Of a DNA stretch of 45,276 nucleotides, positions 8,261 through 16,833 are shown in pieces. Made by a program: the position numbers and the translations under genes. Position 1 is the stretch's first letter. Every line of letters starts with the position of its first letter. The notes below the pieces were generated by a model. That model had not been told where the DNA came from. It made no database searches and saw only the letters and a program-made list of their open reading frames with translations. The stretch is from Bacteroidales bacterium (GTDB lineage Bacteria; Bacteroidota; Bacteroidia; Bacteroidales; UBA7960): the NCBI GenBank assembly GCA_003567625.1, contig PWZB01000131.1:1-45276 (forward strand), written 5' to 3'.

Positions 8261-9202
8261 CATTTCTGCATTTTCTCCCATTATTTGTTTCAGCTTGTTT
8301 CCGGGTAATCTTGCTCTGCGGATAACCTCTTCAAATGGTAGTTTATATTCATTATCGGTTCCGAAAAGCAACTTTTCACAGAACTTATTAAGGAATTTTT
8401 TTGTAAAAGCGGGGTCCCGTTTTAATGCATAAAAGCCACTTTTGCCTGAAATATCAGCATAAAGGTTATCGTAATTTTCAAGCAAACTCACGGTTATACC
8501 TTTTTTTTTGATTTTACCTTTTCCTAAGGTCAGGTATGGGTCAGGGTTTTTTTCAAGCTGGTTCCAGAAAGCAGGACCATGTGCTATGAAATTCACATCG
8601 GGATATTGTCTGAGGCGGTATTCTAAACCGGCTAAATCCATCATATATCCCGGAAAATAGTGAAGCCTGCTTTGAAAGGTTTTTTTAAAAAAACCGGTTT
8701 TGTTGATAAACTTTTCTATATATTTTCTGGAAAGTCCATTAAAAGCTCCATTTAGCAGCTTATCAAGTAAATTATTGAATAGGTTGTTTCGTTTGATAAA
8801 GAAGTGATAATTGCTTTCTTCCATATGAAATACCACGGGCATCCGTAGTTCTTGAAGTCCGTCAAGCACATTTTCTATTTCATTGTCAAGCCATTTATAA
8901 GTTACTTTCAGTTCGCCGCATCCTTCAACACCTTTTGAATGATAATATTTCATAATGCTTTTCCAGTCGGGTCTTCCGGGGTCGGGTGCGTAAAAAGGCA
9001 CGATTCTGTCAGGGTGTTTTTGGTATAACTTAAGGATATCTTCTATCGTAAGATTCTCGTATAAGTCTTTAAAAGCGGGGTGCTTTTCTTCCCATGTTAA
9101 CAACCAGCATTTTTCAATGTTTTCGGAATCCATATAATTCATTATTCCTTCTGCATCGAATCCATAGAAATTAACATGTAAGTGAGAATCTATCTTTTTC
9201 AT
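8249..9202 (-). CDS. Amidohydrolase-2 family metal-dependent hydrolase
   Basis: A 317-aa TIM-barrel hydrolase of the amidohydrolase_2 (ACMSD-like) group. Metal-ligand motifs appear in order: IDSHLHVNFYG (HxH), PVVFHMEES, NFIAHGPAFW and LLFGTDNEYKLPFEE (catalytic Asp). This family decarboxylates or hydrolyses small organic acids, and the substrate cannot be read from sequence. An unusual insert at about 135-185 (basic, IKRNNLFNNLLDKLLNGAF) sits between the second and third ligand motifs. It is followed, with a 174-bp gap on its 5' side, by the same-strand flippase gene. Confidence 0.85.
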   Translation of the reverse strand: MKKIDSHLHVNFYGFDAEGIMNYMDSENIEKCWLLTWEEKHPAFKDLYENLTIEDILKLYQKHPDRIVPFYAPDPGRPDWKSIMKYYHSKGVEGCGELKVTYKWLDNEIENVLDGLQELRMPVVFHMEESNYHFFIKRNNLFNNLLDKLLNGAFNGLSRKYIEKFINKTGFFKKTFQSRLHYFPGYMMDLAGLEYRLRQYPDVNFIAHGPAFWNQLEKNPDPYLTLGKGKIKKKGITVSLLENYDNLYADISGKSGFYALKRDPAFTKKFLNKFCEKLLFGTDNEYKLPFEEVIRRARLPGNKLKQIMGENAEMLCK

Positions 9203-9376
9203 ATATTAAAAATATCTTATAAGATAACGGTTATATGATACAGATAATTTTGTTTATACTGTATTGCTAAATTAAATAAAATCTCGAAGTTTGATAATAG
9301 ATTGAATAGTTTTGTGTATTCCCCGTTTTTTTTCAATATATAAAATTACTCATTTTGTGCAAACCTGGGCAATCTT

Positions 9377-10825
9377 TTATTTCAGATTACCGGGCTTTAA
9401 AAGCTCTTTCAGGTCTTTCCTGTACATCTTAAACAATCCGCCTAATATTATAAATACCAGCAATGAAGAAGTTATAAAAGGGTTAAGCTCAAAGATGATC
9501 TTTGTTAATTCCAGTAGTATTGCAGCTATTACAATTGCCAAAGGGAAATAGAAAATTTTCTTATGGTTCCATTTAATCGGCTGAACCTTCTGCTGGGCAA
9601 TTTTAAAAGCTATTACCTGTACTAAAAAAGCTGCAAGAAAAGCAATTATTGCACCGTAGTACCCTATCCTTGGGGTTAAAAACCAATTTATCATAAGGCT
9701 TATAATGAGTACAACCGCATTGATCAAAAAAAACAGGTTGGTTTTTTTGCTAAACATTACCGGCCATGAAAATACCATGTACTGTGTTCTGAGTATATAA
9801 CGTATAAAAATAATTGAAATCAGGCTTGACGATAATATAAGTTGGGTTTCGTAAAAAACTGTTATGAAAACCATAACCGGGAGTATAGTTATTGCAATTA
9901 TACTTAATGATTCTGCAATAAAAATGTTTGACAATTGTTTTATTTCACCCTCCTTGAATCTGACGCCTTCTTTCAGATACCTGAATATTTCGGGTTGTAC
10001 CGCACTTGATAACCCCTGAATTATCAATTGAATACCTATTGCAAATTTTACAGCATTATCATATATACCGAGTTCTTTGGGTTGATCCAACAGGAAAAAC
10101 CTGTCGGCAAAAAGCAAACCCCAGAAAATGAGATCGGAAAAAAACAATGGGAATGAAAAAGGATAGAGATTTGTGTTAATGTTTTTATTATTATGAAATC
10201 CGCATGTTTTGTATAAGAAAACGACAATTCCCAGGGAAACGATACCACCTCCTATAGCTGTACCATATACATACCCGACAAAAGATAATTCATATAACAA
10301 TACACCTCCAACCTGGAAACCTGCCCGCAAAAATCCGGAAAATAAGCTTATTATGATGAATAGCAGCAATCTTTTTTCATGCCTGTATAAAATAACTGCC
10401 ATTAGAATAACAGCCCTGTTGAGTCCTGCTATAAATAATGATGGCCCATATTCATTAAAATTTTGCAGTGCAGGTTGCGGAAACAAATTTCCGATAAATG
10501 GGGCAAAAACCAACGACATTCCGATAAGCAAAAATCCCCGTCCCAGTATCCCACTTAACACTGTAGATACAAGCCGGTTGTAATCCGTGATATTATCTTT
10601 ATTGTCGTAGTAGAGCCTTGCGATACCATTACCTGTTCCAAACAAACAAACTATAAATACAACGGAAATAATAGCTTCCGTAATAGCCAGGTATCCGAAA
10701 TCTTCAGCACCAAGACGGTCTTTACCTTCAATTATCGGGTAAACTATGAGCTGAAGCAAAGCCGGAAATGCTGCAAAAAAAGTGTAAACCGATGTTAATT
10801 TAAAATGCTCTCTAAGGTTTATCAT
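9377..10825 (-). CDS. Oligosaccharide flippase / polysaccharide biosynthesis membrane protein (Wzx-like)
   Basis: A 482-aa highly hydrophobic protein with about 12-14 membrane segments. It opens with REHFKLTSVYTFFAAFPALLQLIVYPI and DFGYLAITEAIISVVFIVCLFGTGNGIARLYYD, typical of the MOP/MATE-type polysaccharide export family (PF01943/PF13440), which moves lipid-linked sugar units across the inner membrane. Length fits Wzx-type flippases. No glycosyltransferases are visible nearby, so this is not a full O-antigen or capsule cluster; its cargo is unknown. The gene starts alone before a 469-bp non-coding region. Confidence 0.88.
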   Translation of the reverse strand: MINLREHFKLTSVYTFFAAFPALLQLIVYPIIEGKDRLGAEDFGYLAITEAIISVVFIVCLFGTGNGIARLYYDNKDNITDYNRLVSTVLSGILGRGFLLIGMSLVFAPFIGNLFPQPALQNFNEYGPSLFIAGLNRAVILMAVILYRHEKRLLLFIIISLFSGFLRAGFQVGGVLLYELSFVGYVYGTAIGGGIVSLGIVVFLYKTCGFHNNKNINTNLYPFSFPLFFSDLIFWGLLFADRFFLLDQPKELGIYDNAVKFAIGIQLIIQGLSSAVQPEIFRYLKEGVRFKEGEIKQLSNIFIAESLSIIAITILPVMVFITVFYETQLILSSSLISIIFIRYILRTQYMVFSWPVMFSKKTNLFFLINAVVLIISLMINWFLTPRIGYYGAIIAFLAAFLVQVIAFKIAQQKVQPIKWNHKKIFYFPLAIVIAAILLELTKIIFELNPFITSSLLVFIILGGLFKMYRKDLKELLKPGNLK

Positions 10826-11294
10826 TATTTTATAGCGGGGTTTTTGTTAAAAGCACGGCAAATTTAAACCTAATTTTTCATTTTTTTTAATTAGCTGATT
10901 AAGGCAAAAAGTTGCTTTCGCACTCAAAGGTTATGCAGGTGATTTTGGAGCAGGAGCCGTCCCGGCATTAACAGGAATATTTTTGCTTAAGAATAATTCA
11001 GGGAAAAATTGATACTACATTTATTATAGTATTAAAAAAAATGGTTATTTTTACATTGTTGTCCGGTTAAGTTATAAGTAACTCTGCGAGATTGCCTTCG
11101 GGGAGTTCGCAAGCCCGGGCTCCTCGCTCCACTTCGTTCCGTTCGTAATCGCAGGCATTTATAGGTGGAGTGGAGGGGATTAGCAACCGGAAATAAACTT
11201 AAACCTGAAATCATACCACTGCAAAAATTTTTTTTTGAGGGAAAAAATATTAGCGGATTTTTAATAAGGATTCAATAAATAAATCAAAAACATC
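10826..11294. other. Non-coding spacer with a GC-rich patch and a short protein remnant
   Basis: No full gene is visible between the flippase and the 182-aa membrane protein. 10899-11012 is an open frame without a start codon reading GYAGDFGAGAVPALTGIFLL and ending in TGA, perhaps the tail of a lost gene. 11085-11190 is unusually GC-rich for this genome and contains imperfectly complementary stretches (CTCCACTTCG and GGTGGAGTGGAGG). The short reverse ORF at 11032-11214 over it has no recognisable features. Confidence 0.5.
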
Positions 11295-11843
11295 ATGGCA
11301 GCAAAAAAAGAAGATAATTATTCGGATGAAATGCGCAAAAGTGAAAACATGGTTATGAAGTTTATCAAAAAACACATAGTTGTTTTACTTCTAGTGCTTG
11401 TTATTATCGGGTTGTTTTTTTATTCAATGATCAGGGTCAATATGCTTGAAAGAACGCATGAAGAAAAAACCGAAAAATTAATATACGAGCATAAGGCTGA
11501 AATTGACAGTCTGAACATTTCAAACATGAAATTTGTAACCGAGGTTTTTTCGTGGTCTATAAGAAGCGAATTAATCAGAAACAACAGAGAAGAGGTTAAT
11601 CATTTATTTAATGAGTTAATCAAGGTGCTTAATGTCATTAAAGTTCAGCTAATTGACCCTGAAAGCTTTGAAATTACAATGTCAACTGATAAAAAGGATG
11701 AGGGGGAAGTTGTCCCTGGGGAAGATTTTAATGTAAACAGGCTGGTTAAGAAAGAATATCCGGGGGGAGTAATGTTTATTAACCCGGTAATGGGTCATAA
11801 TATATTGCTTGGAATATTGGTTGTAAAAATAAAGGTTGATTAA
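11295..11843 (+). CDS. Single-pass membrane protein of unknown function
   Basis: A 182-aa protein with a basic N-terminus, one membrane segment at about 28-50 (HIVVLLLVLVIIGLFFYSMI), a heptad-rich stretch at about 52-115 (ERTHEEKTEKLIYEHKAEIDSL ... SIRSELIRNNREEVNHLFNEL) and a mostly beta C-terminal part. The layout resembles a signal-sensor or dimerising periplasmic module lacking an output domain, but no family is recognised. It stands alone between the GC-rich spacer and the convergent M28 peptidase, about 110 bp from it. The ATG choice is supported by the short cytoplasmic tail and by CATCATGG context only. Confidence 0.7.
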   Translation: MAAKKEDNYSDEMRKSENMVMKFIKKHIVVLLLVLVIIGLFFYSMIRVNMLERTHEEKTEKLIYEHKAEIDSLNISNMKFVTEVFSWSIRSELIRNNREEVNHLFNELIKVLNVIKVQLIDPESFEITMSTDKKDEGEVVPGEDFNVNRLVKKEYPGGVMFINPVMGHNILLGILVVKIKVD

Positions 11844-11952
11844 AACAAATTAATTTTATGGTGCAGACATTTTTATTTTAGCACTTACGAAAGATTATAG
11901 TTTTCGTGCAGACATTAATTATTATTGATTACCCTGCAATTAATAATTCATC

Positions 11953-13644
11953 TCAAAACTTTATTTCTATCTCAATTTCATCATCATTTCGTAAAATGAT
12001 AATGGTGACAACATCACCTTTTTCAAAATTTTGCAAAGCACGCATATATGAGTGTATTTCTTTGATCTTGTGTTCACCCATGGCTATGATTATGTCACCG
12101 TCTTTCAGGCCTCCTTCGTGAGCAGGTCGTCCTTCAATAACTTTTTGAATTTGTAGTCCTTCACCGGTAAAAGCATGATCGGGCATAATTCCCATTGTCA
12201 CACTGCCTGCTCGTCGTCTGCGTGATACATCAACCGGTGTTTCAGTAAATGCCAGTCTGTCGGTTTGTTCAAGTTGCTCAATCATATCCCATGCAAAATG
12301 TAAAACTTGCTTTTGCCCTTCGTAGTTTATTTTTTCGTGAGTATCGCCGGGTTTGTGATAATCGTCATGGATACCTGTAAAGAAGAAAATAACAGGAATA
12401 TCTTTAAAATAGAAAGAGGTATGGTCTGATCCTCCTATACCTGAAGGTACCATTCTGATGTTCAGATGTTCGGGCCGGGTTTCCGGTATGATTTTTTTCC
12501 ATTCCGGGCTTGTGCCGGCACCTATCAGGATAAGGTTGTTGTTTTCCATTCTTCCTATCATATCGAAATTGAACATAAAATTAATCCGTTCCATGTCATA
12601 TGCATCACTTTGGGTAAAATGGCGGCTGCCAAATAGTCCTTTTTCTTCTGCAGAAAAGGTAATAAAAATGTAGTTGTTTTCAGCCAGGTTTTGGCTTGAT
12701 AAGTATCTTGCTGTTTCCAATACTCCTGCAACCCCGCTGGCATTGTCATCGGCTCCCGGGTGTATCTCGGGCTCTCCTGTGTGTCTTGAGGTAGGACCTC
12801 CATAACCCAGGTGGTCATGATGAGCCCCGATTACCACTGTGGTGGAGGCATCATTATCAAGATAAGCTGCAACATTTATGCCTGTGTACATTTCACGAAT
12901 TAATTCGATACCGAAAGTTGTTTTTACATCAAACTCTTTTTTTTCAAAGTGTTCATAGACTTCATAACCGGCAAAAGCTACAGGAATATTCCATCGTTGG
13001 GCACGTCTCCTCATATTTATATCAGGATCACCCATTGGTTTTTGGGAGTTTACGAAAATTATGCCTTCCGAGCCATGCTCAAGGGCTGTTTCTATTCTTA
13101 ATTGTATAGCTTCATTAACAGAAATATCAAGCTTTTCATACAGCGTATCGGGCAGGTAATACTCGGCAACGAAAATTTTTCCGCAGATGTTATCCATTCC
13201 TTCAAAATCGTTCCATTCCAATGGGTCGTTTTTAAGGCCGTAGTTAACATAAACCGGTTTTTGAGTTATGGAAACATTGCCTGATTCTACCATAGGGAAA
13301 AAATCTTCTCCGGGTTTATATTCTGAACCATTTATTTGAAGCTTATTGTTTTCTGCATACATCCACTCGCCCGGAAAATCAAAATATTGAAAATATGAAT
13401 TTTCAAAAAGCGGCTGAAGGTTTGTTTCCTTAAACCGTTCTTTAATATAATTTACGGCCATTTCTTCGCCGGGAGTACCTGCTTCACGGCCTTCCATCTC
13501 TTCGGAGGCAAGGGTTGAAACATCTTTTTGTAGCCTTTCAATAATGCTGTTTTCTGAAAAATCTAAGGAAATCGATTGCCCATTCAGAACATTTACAATT
13601 AAAAATAATAAAGCAACAATAAGAATTTTGAATTTAACAATCAT
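11953..13644 (-). CDS. Secreted M28-family zinc aminopeptidase with PA-like insert and C-terminal PDZ domain
   Basis: A 563-aa exported peptidase. A signal peptide (KILIVALLFLIVNVLNGQS) is followed by a region with a PA-like insert (about 120-235), the M28 catalytic domain and a PDZ domain at about 475-563 (GRPAHEGGLKDGDIIIAMGEH). Zinc ligands and the catalytic Glu are visible: VIGAHHDHLG, GADDNASGVAGVLE, FSAEEKGLFGS, FNFDMIGRM and GGSDHTSFYF. The family removes N-terminal residues from peptides; the PDZ domain probably tunes substrate or partner recognition. It lies 123 bp downstream of, and on the same strand as, the M49-like lipoprotein, suggesting a peptidase pair. A GGAGG...CCTCC mini-hairpin lies in that gap. 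Confidence 0.93.
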   Translation of the reverse strand: MIVKFKILIVALLFLIVNVLNGQSISLDFSENSIIERLQKDVSTLASEEMEGREAGTPGEEMAVNYIKERFKETNLQPLFENSYFQYFDFPGEWMYAENNKLQINGSEYKPGEDFFPMVESGNVSITQKPVYVNYGLKNDPLEWNDFEGMDNICGKIFVAEYYLPDTLYEKLDISVNEAIQLRIETALEHGSEGIIFVNSQKPMGDPDINMRRRAQRWNIPVAFAGYEVYEHFEKKEFDVKTTFGIELIREMYTGINVAAYLDNDASTTVVIGAHHDHLGYGGPTSRHTGEPEIHPGADDNASGVAGVLETARYLSSQNLAENNYIFITFSAEEKGLFGSRHFTQSDAYDMERINFMFNFDMIGRMENNNLILIGAGTSPEWKKIIPETRPEHLNIRMVPSGIGGSDHTSFYFKDIPVIFFFTGIHDDYHKPGDTHEKINYEGQKQVLHFAWDMIEQLEQTDRLAFTETPVDVSRRRRAGSVTMGIMPDHAFTGEGLQIQKVIEGRPAHEGGLKDGDIIIAMGEHKIKEIHSYMRALQNFEKGDVVTIIILRNDDEIEIEIKF

Positions 13645-13767
13645 ATAAATGATTTTTAAATGGTTAAATTTTTTACCACAAAAGTTTACTGTTTCGATGC
13701 AGGAGGGTCAATCCTCCCCGACAACTTATTGGTTATTAAATTATTACTTATATATTCAAACCGATAT

Positions 13768-15396
13768 TTACAATCCTAAAATCTCCGGACCTTGCTCGAA
13801 GACGATATCCACAGGGATATTGGCCTCGTTGATCCTGTCGAGGTCTTCTTGCAGTTGTTCTTTTATAATTCCTTCGTTTTCCACAAGTTCTTTGGCAGCT
13901 TCATAGTCGCCATCTCCTTGTATAATGAGTACTTGTTGCACAGAAGATGTTATGGCTTCTTTCATTTTATCAAAATTCACTTTGTATGTGCCGTCATCCT
14001 GTCTTTTGAAGGCTCCTTCGCGTTCGAAGTAATTGAACCTCATCATATTTGCTTTTCCGTGTGCACTGGCGGCACCAAAGCGGCATGAACGGAAAATGGA
14101 GGCCAGGAATGTCACGTAATTGTCCATCACTTCCCCGCTTGTCAGCTCTCCCATTTCGTAAAGTTCATTTACAAGATATAGCCCAAGTATATCTGCTTTG
14201 GCTTCTTCGATAGGGGAGTAGTATTCTCGCAAGGCTTCTCTAACCGTTCCTTTGCCTGTAATGGTCTGCCTGATGCCCATACCATGGGCAACTTCATGGA
14301 ATGTCACATTCTCAAAGAATGCATCAAAAGTAATATGCTTGCGTTGTTGTTCATCAATTAATATTTCTGAAATGGGGATAACTATTTTGTCAAATTTTGC
14401 CTGCATGGAGTTTTTTAGCTGCAGCTTTCTGCTGCCTGCTTCCTGCTGAACAATTTCGTCATTGGGCAGGTTTACTGCTATGGCTTTGGCTCCGGAATTG
14501 CAGTCGCCGGCATAATATATAGCGTAATAGACGTTGATGTCAGATTCAGTTCCAGGCACTTCATCCTTATATTTTTGTTCTACCGGTAGCCCTTCCTGTA
14601 GTTTTGGCAACATTTCGTTAAATTTATCGAGTTGTTCGCTCCATTCCCAGTCTTTAACAAGGATAAAAGCCTGGTGTGCGGTTTTATACCCGAACAGGCG
14701 GTCTTCGTAGTTTTCAATAGGGCCGACAATAAAGTCAATATTGGAGTCTCTCATTTCCATCCATGCAAAATCGCTGGGCCGGTATTCATCGGTAATTAGT
14801 GCTTCCGCTCTCATTTCGAGGTACTTTTTCAACCCGGGGTCTTCAGCTAGTTCCGCAGCTCCTGCTATCAGAAATGCTGCTTCGTCATGTAGTTCTCTAT
14901 AGGCCTGGTTGTATGGAACAGCTACAAGGTTGCCTTCCTCATCTCTGCGCACAAGAGTATAAAGGCTTGCTTTACCAGGATCGTCCCATTCTTTAAACTC
15001 TTCACGTGTCATATCGTGAGGGTAAAAGTTTGCACCCAGCGGCTTATCATCATAACCCTCAATAAAAGGGCTGTTTCCGTCAAGCCGGTCCCAAGGGCCA
15101 TAATTGATCTTTGTATATTTACGCGCATACTTGTTATCAATTTTTTCAAGTAACGCATCTTTATCGCCATATGACTGCATCCAGAAAATATCATCCATGA
15201 TGTCTGCCGCATCAATTAATATACGGATGATCTCCCGTTCATTCTCACTCAACCATGACAAGTCGGTGGTCAGCTTTACAGTTTCGTACTTTGCAACGTT
15301 TTGTTTCATCTTTTCAGTGTATTCATCTTTTGGCGGATCACATGCTGAAATTACTATAATAATGATCCCTGTGATTAAAGAAACAGTTTTTTTCAT
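13768..15396 (-). CDS. M49-like (dipeptidyl-peptidase III-related) zinc lipoprotein
   Basis: A 542-aa protein with a lipoprotein signal (IIIIVISAC lipobox). The metal site is TFHEVAHGMG followed about 40 residues on by SPIEEAKADILGLY. This is the arrangement seen in the M49-related domain of plant Nudix hydrolase 3 type proteins and their Bacteroidetes homologues, where classical DPP III has HExxxH. The N-terminal region with LTTDLSWLSENEREIIRILIDAA and IMDDIFWMQSYGDKDAL also fits that subgroup. Expected role is a metal-dependent peptidase or hydrolase on the periplasmic face of a membrane. Activity is not proven for this subgroup, as far as I can say from sequence. The M28 gene follows on the same strand. 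Confidence 0.82.
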   Translation of the reverse strand: MKKTVSLITGIIIIVISACDPPKDEYTEKMKQNVAKYETVKLTTDLSWLSENEREIIRILIDAADIMDDIFWMQSYGDKDALLEKIDNKYARKYTKINYGPWDRLDGNSPFIEGYDDKPLGANFYPHDMTREEFKEWDDPGKASLYTLVRRDEEGNLVAVPYNQAYRELHDEAAFLIAGAAELAEDPGLKKYLEMRAEALITDEYRPSDFAWMEMRDSNIDFIVGPIENYEDRLFGYKTAHQAFILVKDWEWSEQLDKFNEMLPKLQEGLPVEQKYKDEVPGTESDINVYYAIYYAGDCNSGAKAIAVNLPNDEIVQQEAGSRKLQLKNSMQAKFDKIVIPISEILIDEQQRKHITFDAFFENVTFHEVAHGMGIRQTITGKGTVREALREYYSPIEEAKADILGLYLVNELYEMGELTSGEVMDNYVTFLASIFRSCRFGAASAHGKANMMRFNYFEREGAFKRQDDGTYKVNFDKMKEAITSSVQQVLIIQGDGDYEAAKELVENEGIIKEQLQEDLDRINEANIPVDIVFEQGPEILGL

Positions 15397-15753
15397 TTGA
15401 TAAAATTTTGGTTTATATTTTAAGATTATTTATAGTTTAAAAAACAGAGTGGTTTTGTTCAAAGTTAAGAAATATTCCTAACAAACAGATACAGTTTTGC
15501 ATTAAAATCTTTATGCGGCTATAACAACCCTTTGTGGTAAAAAATTTAACCACGAGGACACAAGGTACCCTCACAAAGGATACGAAGAATGTTCATTAAG
15601 GTAATTTAAATCAGTATCCCTGTACGGCATAAGTGTATTTATTTTTTTGGTTTTCAAAATATTCAAAGGTTAAATCATTTAATTTTACAGATAAAATTTT
15701 AATGCTTTGACCATGTAATTAAATATTATATTTGAAAAACAAATACAATTAAT
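15397..15753. other. Spacer with repeat-like ACACAAGG motif block and the lapA promoter
   Basis: No gene is visible. 15549-15590 holds AACCACGAGGACACAAGG and CTCACAAAGGATACGAAG, a degenerate short-period block similar in style to those at 16415-16450 and 40353-40450. The right end contains the lapA promoter reported separately. Confidence 0.5.
15706..15734 (+). promoter_or_regulatory. Bacteroidetes sigma-A-type promoter of lapA
   Basis: TTTG at 15706-15709, a 17-bp spacer and TATATTTG at 15727-15734 fit the TTTG-N(17-23)-TAnnTTTG consensus. The ATG of the LapA gene follows 19 bp later, so transcription would start about 10-15 bases before the start codon. This is the best two-element promoter match I found in the window. 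Confidence 0.6.
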
Positions 15754-15978
15754 ATGGCACGAAAGAAAAACAGGACCTTGTTTTGGGTTTTTGCAATTTT
15801 AATAGTTGTTTTGGCATCTGTATTTGCCATTCAAAATTCAGCTGCAACAGAGATCAATTTTCTGTTTGTTGAAGTAACAGGACCTTTGTTTTTTGTAATT
15901 GTAATAGTATTTATTCTTGGGTTCCTGTTGGGCAGAATTTTTCATTGGTTACCAAAAAAGAGAAATCCGGAAAAATAA
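15754..15978 (+). CDS. lapA: LapA-domain (DUF1049) small inner-membrane protein
   Basis: A 74-aa protein with two membrane segments (LFWVFAILIVVLASVFAIQNS and GPLFFVIVIVFILGFLLGRIF) joined by the short ATEINFLFVEVTG loop, with basic ends (MARKKNR, PKKRNPEK). This is the compact LapA/DUF1049 architecture: a VFAIQN motif, then a polar turn, then a second helix ending in G-x-x-x-G. In E. coli LapA works with LapB in controlling LPS assembly; in Bacteroidota the role is assumed, not known. It is a single gene, ending 5 bp from the convergent RidA gene. Confidence 0.8.
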   Translation: MARKKNRTLFWVFAILIVVLASVFAIQNSAATEINFLFVEVTGPLFFVIVIVFILGFLLGRIFHWLPKKRNPEK

Positions 15979-15982
15979 GCCA

Positions 15983-16360
15983 CTACTTGATAGCTATACA
16001 GCTTATTTCCACGTCAGCACCTAAAGGCAGGCCTGCAACTGCTATGGTTTCGCGTGCAGGGAATTCGTCTTTGAAGTAGTTTCCGTAAACTTCGTTGATC
16101 TGCGGAAAATTTTTCATGTCCGAAATAAAAATAGAGCATTTTACTACGTGCGAAAATTCCATTCCGGCTTTATCCAGTATGGCTTTTATGTTTTCCATCA
16201 CTAATAGTGTCTGATGTTTTAAATCTTTTTTTTCCAATTTGCCTGTTTGCGGGTTTATTGGCAATTGCCCTGAAATATAAAGTGTGCTGCCGGCTTTCAC
16301 CGCCTGATTGTACGGACCTATAGGTTCAGGGGCTTTGTCTGTATTTACTGATTGTTTCAT
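15983..16360 (-). CDS. ridA: RidA-family enamine/imine deaminase
   Basis: A 125-aa RidA (YjgF/YER057c/UK114) protein, normal length. It hydrolyses reactive enamine/imine intermediates made by PLP enzymes such as threonine dehydratase. Motifs are PEPIGPYNQAVKAG, LYISGQLPINPQTGKL, KCSIFISDMKNFPQINEVYGNYF and the signature PARETIAVAGLPLGADVEISC, which contains the arginine that holds the substrate carboxylate. It is a single gene facing LapA, with a 473-bp spacer upstream. Confidence 0.95.
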   Translation of the reverse strand: MKQSVNTDKAPEPIGPYNQAVKAGSTLYISGQLPINPQTGKLEKKDLKHQTLLVMENIKAILDKAGMEFSHVVKCSIFISDMKNFPQINEVYGNYFKDEFPARETIAVAGLPLGADVEISCIAIK

Positions 16361-16447
16361 TTGTATAAAATATATTTAAAGTTCTGATTTGTTAATTAAT
16401 TTATTGGTTTATTGTTACACAGAGTAGTCACAGAGAAGCACAGAGAA

Positions 16448-16543
16448 TCATCGCTTAAATCGTTTGATACCATGCTTTAACATTGGTACATTGAAATTTA
16501 TTAGCAATCCAATTATAATTTCTGTTATTTTGTTGATATCCAT
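16448..16543 (-). pseudogene. Internally deleted GxxExxY (PDDEXK_3) protein remnant
   Basis: The frame reads MDINKITEIIIG directly followed by LLINFNVPMLKHGIKRFKR and a stop. The first part resembles the start of GxxExxY-family proteins (M-x-I-N-x-I-T-E-x-I-I-G). The second part is the family's characteristic C-terminus (G-L-L-I-N-F-N-V-P-L-L-K-x-G-I-K-R). About 80-90 central residues, including the GxxExxY motif and the nuclease-like core, are missing, so this is a gene with an in-frame internal deletion. The join falls where both ends contain I-G. It is flanked by inverted CACAGAG-type repeats that often accompany such genes. The family match is from memory. Confidence 0.65.
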
Positions 16544-16784
16544 ATATTTTCTCTGTGTAACCCAAAAAACGCTACAAAGTTAAATATTTTATGCGTTCTG
16601 AATGCCTATACCTATTATCTTATTTTGAACTTTCAATAAAGTGCAAATTTAATATTTATTCATTATTTATAATTTATCCTTAAAAATAATATTTTGCAGT
16701 TTGTTTTAAAAAATGTTCATGAATGCTTCTTGTTTTACATATTTTAGCTGATAAGTTTTAATTTTACGAAGAATTTCATTTCAC

Positions 16785-16792
16785 TATTTTTG
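16785..16792 (+). promoter_or_regulatory. Possible -7 box of pabA
   Basis: TATTTTTG matches TAnnTTTG, 41 bp before the pabA ATG. The -33 region is AT-rich without a clean TTTG. Confidence 0.35.
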
Positions 16793-16833
16793 TGAACGTT
16801 TAGTTACTGAGGGTTTTTTATTTACATTTTGAG

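Larger units (their letters stand above)
16361..16833. other. Spacer holding a decayed GxxExxY gene and CACAGAG repeats
   Basis: No intact gene. It contains a 31-codon GxxExxY remnant (16448-16543) flanked by inverted TTACACAGAG (16415-16424) and CTCTGTGTAA (16551-16560), with further CACAGAG units at 16429-16445. The rest is AT-rich and leads into pabA. Confidence 0.6.

Noticed and set aside
11032-11214. 60-aa reverse ORF over the GC-rich patch
   Set aside because: Arg- and Ser-rich translation typical of non-coding GC-rich DNA, with no domain.
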